Shown piece after piece: positions 15,763 to 18,054 of a DNA stretch of 18,054 nucleotides; within the stretch, counting starts at the first letter, position 1; every line of letters starts with the position of its first letter. A program made the position numbers and the translations under genes. Under the pieces are notes generated by a model that saw nothing but the letters and a program-made list of their open reading frames with translations, was not told the origin of the DNA and made no database searches. Source of the DNA: CALLVY01 sp937899855 (GTDB lineage Bacteria; Bacteroidota; Bacteroidia; Chitinophagales; Saprospiraceae); NCBI GenBank assembly GCA_039820405.1, contig JBCBQC010000120.1:1-18054 (forward strand), given 5' to 3'.

Positions 15763-15791
15763 AGAGAAGGCCGACCCGGGTCGGTCTCTCT
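15763..15791 (+). promoter_or_regulatory. Strong hairpin in the leader of the 15827 gene
   Basis: GGCCGAC-CCGG-GTCGGTC (15769-15786) extends outward as AGAGAA against TCTCT with one bulge, about 12 bp in all. It lies 36 bases before the ATG at 15827. The following bases are pyrimidine-rich (CTTCCCCTCC) but not a T-run, so it is more likely a leader structure or weak attenuator than a terminator. It falls in the region that a longer frame starting at 15737 would translate, which argues for the later start. Confidence 0.4.
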
Positions 15792-15826
15792 CTTCCCCTC
15801 CTAGCTCACCAAAAACGTTCAAACTT

Positions 15827-16222
15827 ATGGATCAAGAACTGACCCAACAAGTCGGCTTACAAATCAATGCCTATTACGAACAGTTGGTCCAACTGCTGCT
15901 CGACTCAGCGAGCTATACGGAGGACTGTTCGACAGAAAACGTCCGGCTGTACCTCGACTTCGTCCACGCCGCGCTAGAGCAACCCTACGGGCGTTTGTTG
16001 CACCTGCAGTCCTTTATCCTGGGTTCGGAGCAGTTGATGACAGATCGGATGTTTCCCTTCTGCTTTTTACTGGAGAGCAGCAAGGCGCAGTTGAGGCGCT
16101 GGGCGCAGCAGGCCCGGTGGTTGGTGGAGGGCTTAGCGCAGTACGAGGCCCGGGCGGCGGAATCCTTACGTTTGGAGCCCCACGAATGGGAGAACGATGC
16201 GGTGGAAGTGCGGGACCCTTAG
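15827..16222 (+). CDS. Hypothetical cytoplasmic protein (131 aa)
   Basis: A 131-residue protein, mostly helical by its Leu/Gln/Glu pattern, with no signal peptide or membrane helix. The C-terminus is acidic. I chose the ATG at 15827 (MDQELTQQVGL); an upstream in-frame ATG at 15737 would add 30 residues that read through a strong hairpin and have low-complexity Ser/Pro character. No domain is recognised. It is GC-rich like the main chromosome, unlike the AT-rich stretch to its left. It carries its own terminator at 16343-16366 and its neighbour on the right is convergent, so it is probably monocistronic. Confidence 0.7.
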   Translation: MDQELTQQVGLQINAYYEQLVQLLLDSASYTEDCSTENVRLYLDFVHAALEQPYGRLLHLQSFILGSEQLMTDRMFPFCFLLESSKAQLRRWAQQARWLVEGLAQYEARAAESLRLEPHEWENDAVEVRDP

Positions 16223-16342
16223 CGGGTGGGTCTAATGGAGGTGTTCCCGCCGTCAAACGGGGGCGTTGGTTTATGCAAGATAAATTTTACTAAGCTAGGT
16301 TGGCTCTGTTTAAAACACAGCTTACTGGCGCGCCAATGTCAA

Positions 16343-16372
16343 GGCCCCGGGCACCGTCCCGGGGCTCTTTTC
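16343..16372 (+). terminator. Intrinsic terminator after the 131-aa protein gene
   Basis: GGCCCCGGG (16343-16351) pairs with CCCGGGGCT (16358-16366), one G-U pair, 6-base loop, then CTTTTCTT. It lies about 120 bases after the 16222 stop and 12 bases before the end of the convergent barrel gene. Its T-rich tail is on the plus strand; on the minus strand there is no T-run, so minus-strand function is doubtful. Confidence 0.75.
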
Positions 16373-16377
16373 TTCAA

Positions 16378-17130
16378 CTATCTAGCACTTCCCAACCGCT
16401 GTCTGACTCGCAATTTGAGGCGAGCGGGCTGGGCATCAAAAAAATCATAGTCAAAACCCATTTCCACATCGGTAGCGTTGAGGCTTAGGCCAAAACCCAA
16501 GCTTATTTTTACCGAAAAAAATGGATGGGACAGCTCTTGGAAAACGGCGTCGGTTCTAATCTCTTCCCCGAGATAATTAAATCGTTCATCCCGATATACC
16601 GTGCGCTCGTATACGGGCTTGGTACGGCGATAGAGCAACCACTCGGGACGCAGGCCCAGAAGAACGTATACGGGGGGCTTGAATAAGTAAAAAAAGCGAA
16701 AATCAATCGGCGTAGCCAGTTTCACAAGATTTTGCTCCAATCGGTAAAAATTATGGACAGTGGCCGTATCCCCCGATCGCGCTGGGGCAGTCTGAAATAT
16801 ATTTTGGTCAAATACCGCATACTGAATCCCTCCTCCAAGCGTCGCGATCACGCGCTCCAGAACCCTGCGATCGTAATAGCCACCCAACGCTACATCAAAA
16901 CCTACTGAGGTAGTGGAAAAGCGCTCCAACAGGAGGGCTGGCGAAATGGAGATACCGTACCTCGAACGGGCCAAAGTATCTTTGGCAAACCAGTCGGTAT
17001 GGGTAAATGATTGGGGATATTTAAGAGCGGTGATATCATTTTCCACTGTACCCTGGCCGTAGCCCACTGAAAACAAACAAGACAGCAGCAGGGATAACAC
17101 CGCAACCGTTCCTCTTTCGCAATACCTCAT
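16378..17130 (-). CDS. Outer-membrane beta-barrel protein (PorT-like)
   Basis: A 250-residue exported protein. Its N-terminus is a signal peptide (VAVLSLLLSCLFSVGYGQ, cleavage about residue 25). The remainder shows alternating hydrophobic/polar strands with Gly and Tyr/Phe enrichment, such as YGISISPALLLERF, FRFFYLFKPPVYVLLGLRPE and SVKISLGFGLSLNATDVEMG. It ends in a strand-like segment. This is characteristic of 8-10-stranded barrels of the PorT/OmpA-like type common in Bacteroidota. No catalytic motif is visible. It is 12 bases downstream of another barrel gene (17143-17877) on the same strand, so both are likely cotranscribed. Cargo or function cannot be inferred. Confidence 0.75.
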   Translation of the reverse strand: MRYCERGTVAVLSLLLSCLFSVGYGQGTVENDITALKYPQSFTHTDWFAKDTLARSRYGISISPALLLERFSTTSVGFDVALGGYYDRRVLERVIATLGGGIQYAVFDQNIFQTAPARSGDTATVHNFYRLEQNLVKLATPIDFRFFYLFKPPVYVLLGLRPEWLLYRRTKPVYERTVYRDERFNYLGEEIRTDAVFQELSHPFFSVKISLGFGLSLNATDVEMGFDYDFFDAQPARLKLRVRQRLGSAR

Positions 17131-17142
17131 TCATAGAGTATT

Positions 17143-17877
17143 TTAGAACCGAGCCCCTAGCAATAGCTGAGTACCGACTAGAAGGACGCGTGAATTAGAA
17201 AAGTATACCTCATCGCGGGTGAGGTAGTACTCGAAAGTACCACCAAAGAAGATGGGGTTGGACTCCCAGGAAAATAGCTGTCGAGGCTGGTAAAAAACAC
17301 CGAATTCTAAGCTCCAAGCACGGTTGGGAATTGGATTGAATTGTCCTTCCCCCAGATTGAGATCATTTGCGTACTGCTCATCAACTTCCAGATGACTCTC
17401 TACCGGTGAGTTTGAATTGCCGTAAACAACCAACGTGGATCGGATGCTCAACGATGGATTAAGATCCATTCCCAGCCCAAGGGGTACCCCAATACTTTGG
17501 TAGCGAATACTGCTTTTTATAAAAGTACGCGGTGCGTAACTTCCGTTGCCGTCGTGATCCATCGAAAATCGAAGGTACGGGCGCTGGTACTGGATATAAT
17601 GATTGGTGTTGAATCGCAAGCCACTGAGCAGGTGAAGCCGCTTGGAAAGTGGGTAAGCCACTTCGGTACGAATGGTCCAGGCATTTCCCCAGTCTCCCCG
17701 CTGCTCAAGTCCAGCGTAGAGTGGATTACGTACGGCTCCCATAGTGGGTTTGATAAATCTTGATCCGATTGATACGGAAAGCCGGAAGCCTTGTTGCTGA
17801 GCGATCCCATCTACTGAGCCAAGTACAATCAGTAGTAAGAAAAGTAAAATTACTCTTTGGTTAAGATTATTCTTCAT
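17143..17877 (-). CDS. Outer-membrane beta-barrel protein
   Basis: A 244-residue exported protein. The start is taken at 17877, where MKNNLNQRVILLFLLLIVLG begins a clean signal peptide ending near AQQ; an upstream in-frame start at 17922 would add 15 residues ahead of it. The mature part is a run of amphipathic beta strands, for example GFRLSVSIGSRFIKP, RLHLLSGLRFN, SIGVPLGLGMDLNP and RAWSLEFGVFYQPR. The end reads VLLVGTQLLLGARF, with the terminal Phe typical of outer-membrane barrels. It sits 12 bases upstream of the second barrel gene and 58 bases downstream of the partial gene at the right edge. This suggests a minus-strand operon of envelope proteins. Confidence 0.77.
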   Translation of the reverse strand: MKNNLNQRVILLFLLLIVLGSVDGIAQQQGFRLSVSIGSRFIKPTMGAVRNPLYAGLEQRGDWGNAWTIRTEVAYPLSKRLHLLSGLRFNTNHYIQYQRPYLRFSMDHDGNGSYAPRTFIKSSIRYQSIGVPLGLGMDLNPSLSIRSTLVVYGNSNSPVESHLEVDEQYANDLNLGEGQFNPIPNRAWSLEFGVFYQPRQLFSWESNPIFFGGTFEYYLTRDEVYFSNSRVLLVGTQLLLGARF

Positions 17878-17935
17878 CGGGTACTTTTTACTAAGATAAA
17901 CATATTTTACAGCAGATAGCATTTCTAGTAGATTA

Positions 17936-18054
17936 TTACCGAATCAAGGTCACGTCTCCCGAGATAATTGTTTCTTGGTTTAAACCATCGGAACAGTGAT
18001 TGCCGTACGTTTCATTACAAGGCTTATAATCATCAGCACAATAACCACTCTCTT
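17936..18054 (-). CDS. C-terminal part of a Cys-containing protein (truncated by window edge)
   Basis: The minus strand reads through the right edge without a stop in one frame down to TAA at 17936-17938, giving 38 visible residues. The sequence (GYCADDYKPCNETYGNHCSD in its first part, then a Gly/Asp/Thr tail) has three Cys with regular spacing, suggesting disulphides and an exported protein. The other two frames stop early. No family is recognised. It is upstream of the barrel genes and could belong to their operon. Confidence 0.5.
   Translation of the reverse strand, partial: ESGYCADDYKPCNETYGNHCSDGLNQETIISGDVTLIR

Noticed and set aside
1..18054. CRISPR arrays, insertion sequences, integrases or prophage genes
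   Set aside because: No regularly spaced direct repeats, transposase or integrase motifs were seen on either strand.

Overview
The window looks like a chromosome segment of a Bacteroidota bacterium, probably a marine Saprospiria/Lewinella-type organism. This is an inference from protein character: A-rich leaders instead of strong Shine-Dalgarno sites, a TAnnTTTG-type promoter element, a double-glycine peptide precursor and PorT-like outer-membrane barrels. It was not tested by any search. The main exopolysaccharide block is GC-rich; the stretch from about 12.4 to 15.7 kb is visibly AT-richer.

Layout. (1) 1-400, minus strand: tRNA-Pro(UGG) and tRNA-Glu(UUC), with a UUCG-capped terminator behind them and a second terminator in front. 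(2) 690-1991, minus: an FAD-dependent protoporphyrinogen-oxidase-like enzyme. (3) 2460-12382, plus: a nearly continuous polysaccharide locus. In order it holds a Wzz/BY-kinase-like chain-length protein with a degenerate ATPase domain, a Wzx-type flippase, a SAM methyltransferase, a glycosyltransferase, two tandem O-antigen ligase/polymerase paralogs with an unlisted 42-residue membrane protein between them, and a half-length TolC-like periplasmic/outer-membrane protein. These would build, flip, polymerise and export a surface glycan. No initiating sugar-phosphate transferase or Wza-type export channel is visible, so the set is completed elsewhere or uses an unusual exit. (4) 12510-13502, plus: a lipoprotein alpha/beta-hydrolase. 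(5) 13604-15028, minus: a large TPR-like protein of mosaic base composition. It is divergent from a 37-residue double-glycine-type precursor peptide (15188-15301) that ends at a good terminator. (6) 15380-15820: no convincing gene, but several strong inverted repeats suggesting a structured RNA or leader. (7) 15827-16222, plus: a small unknown cytoplasmic protein with its own terminator. (8) 16378 to the right edge, minus: two outer-membrane beta-barrel proteins and the 3' end of a Cys-containing protein, probably one operon.

The most interesting parts are the divergent peptide/TPR-protein pair with its neighbouring structured non-coding region, the small membrane protein wedged between the duplicated O-antigen ligases, and the chain-length protein whose kinase motifs are eroded.
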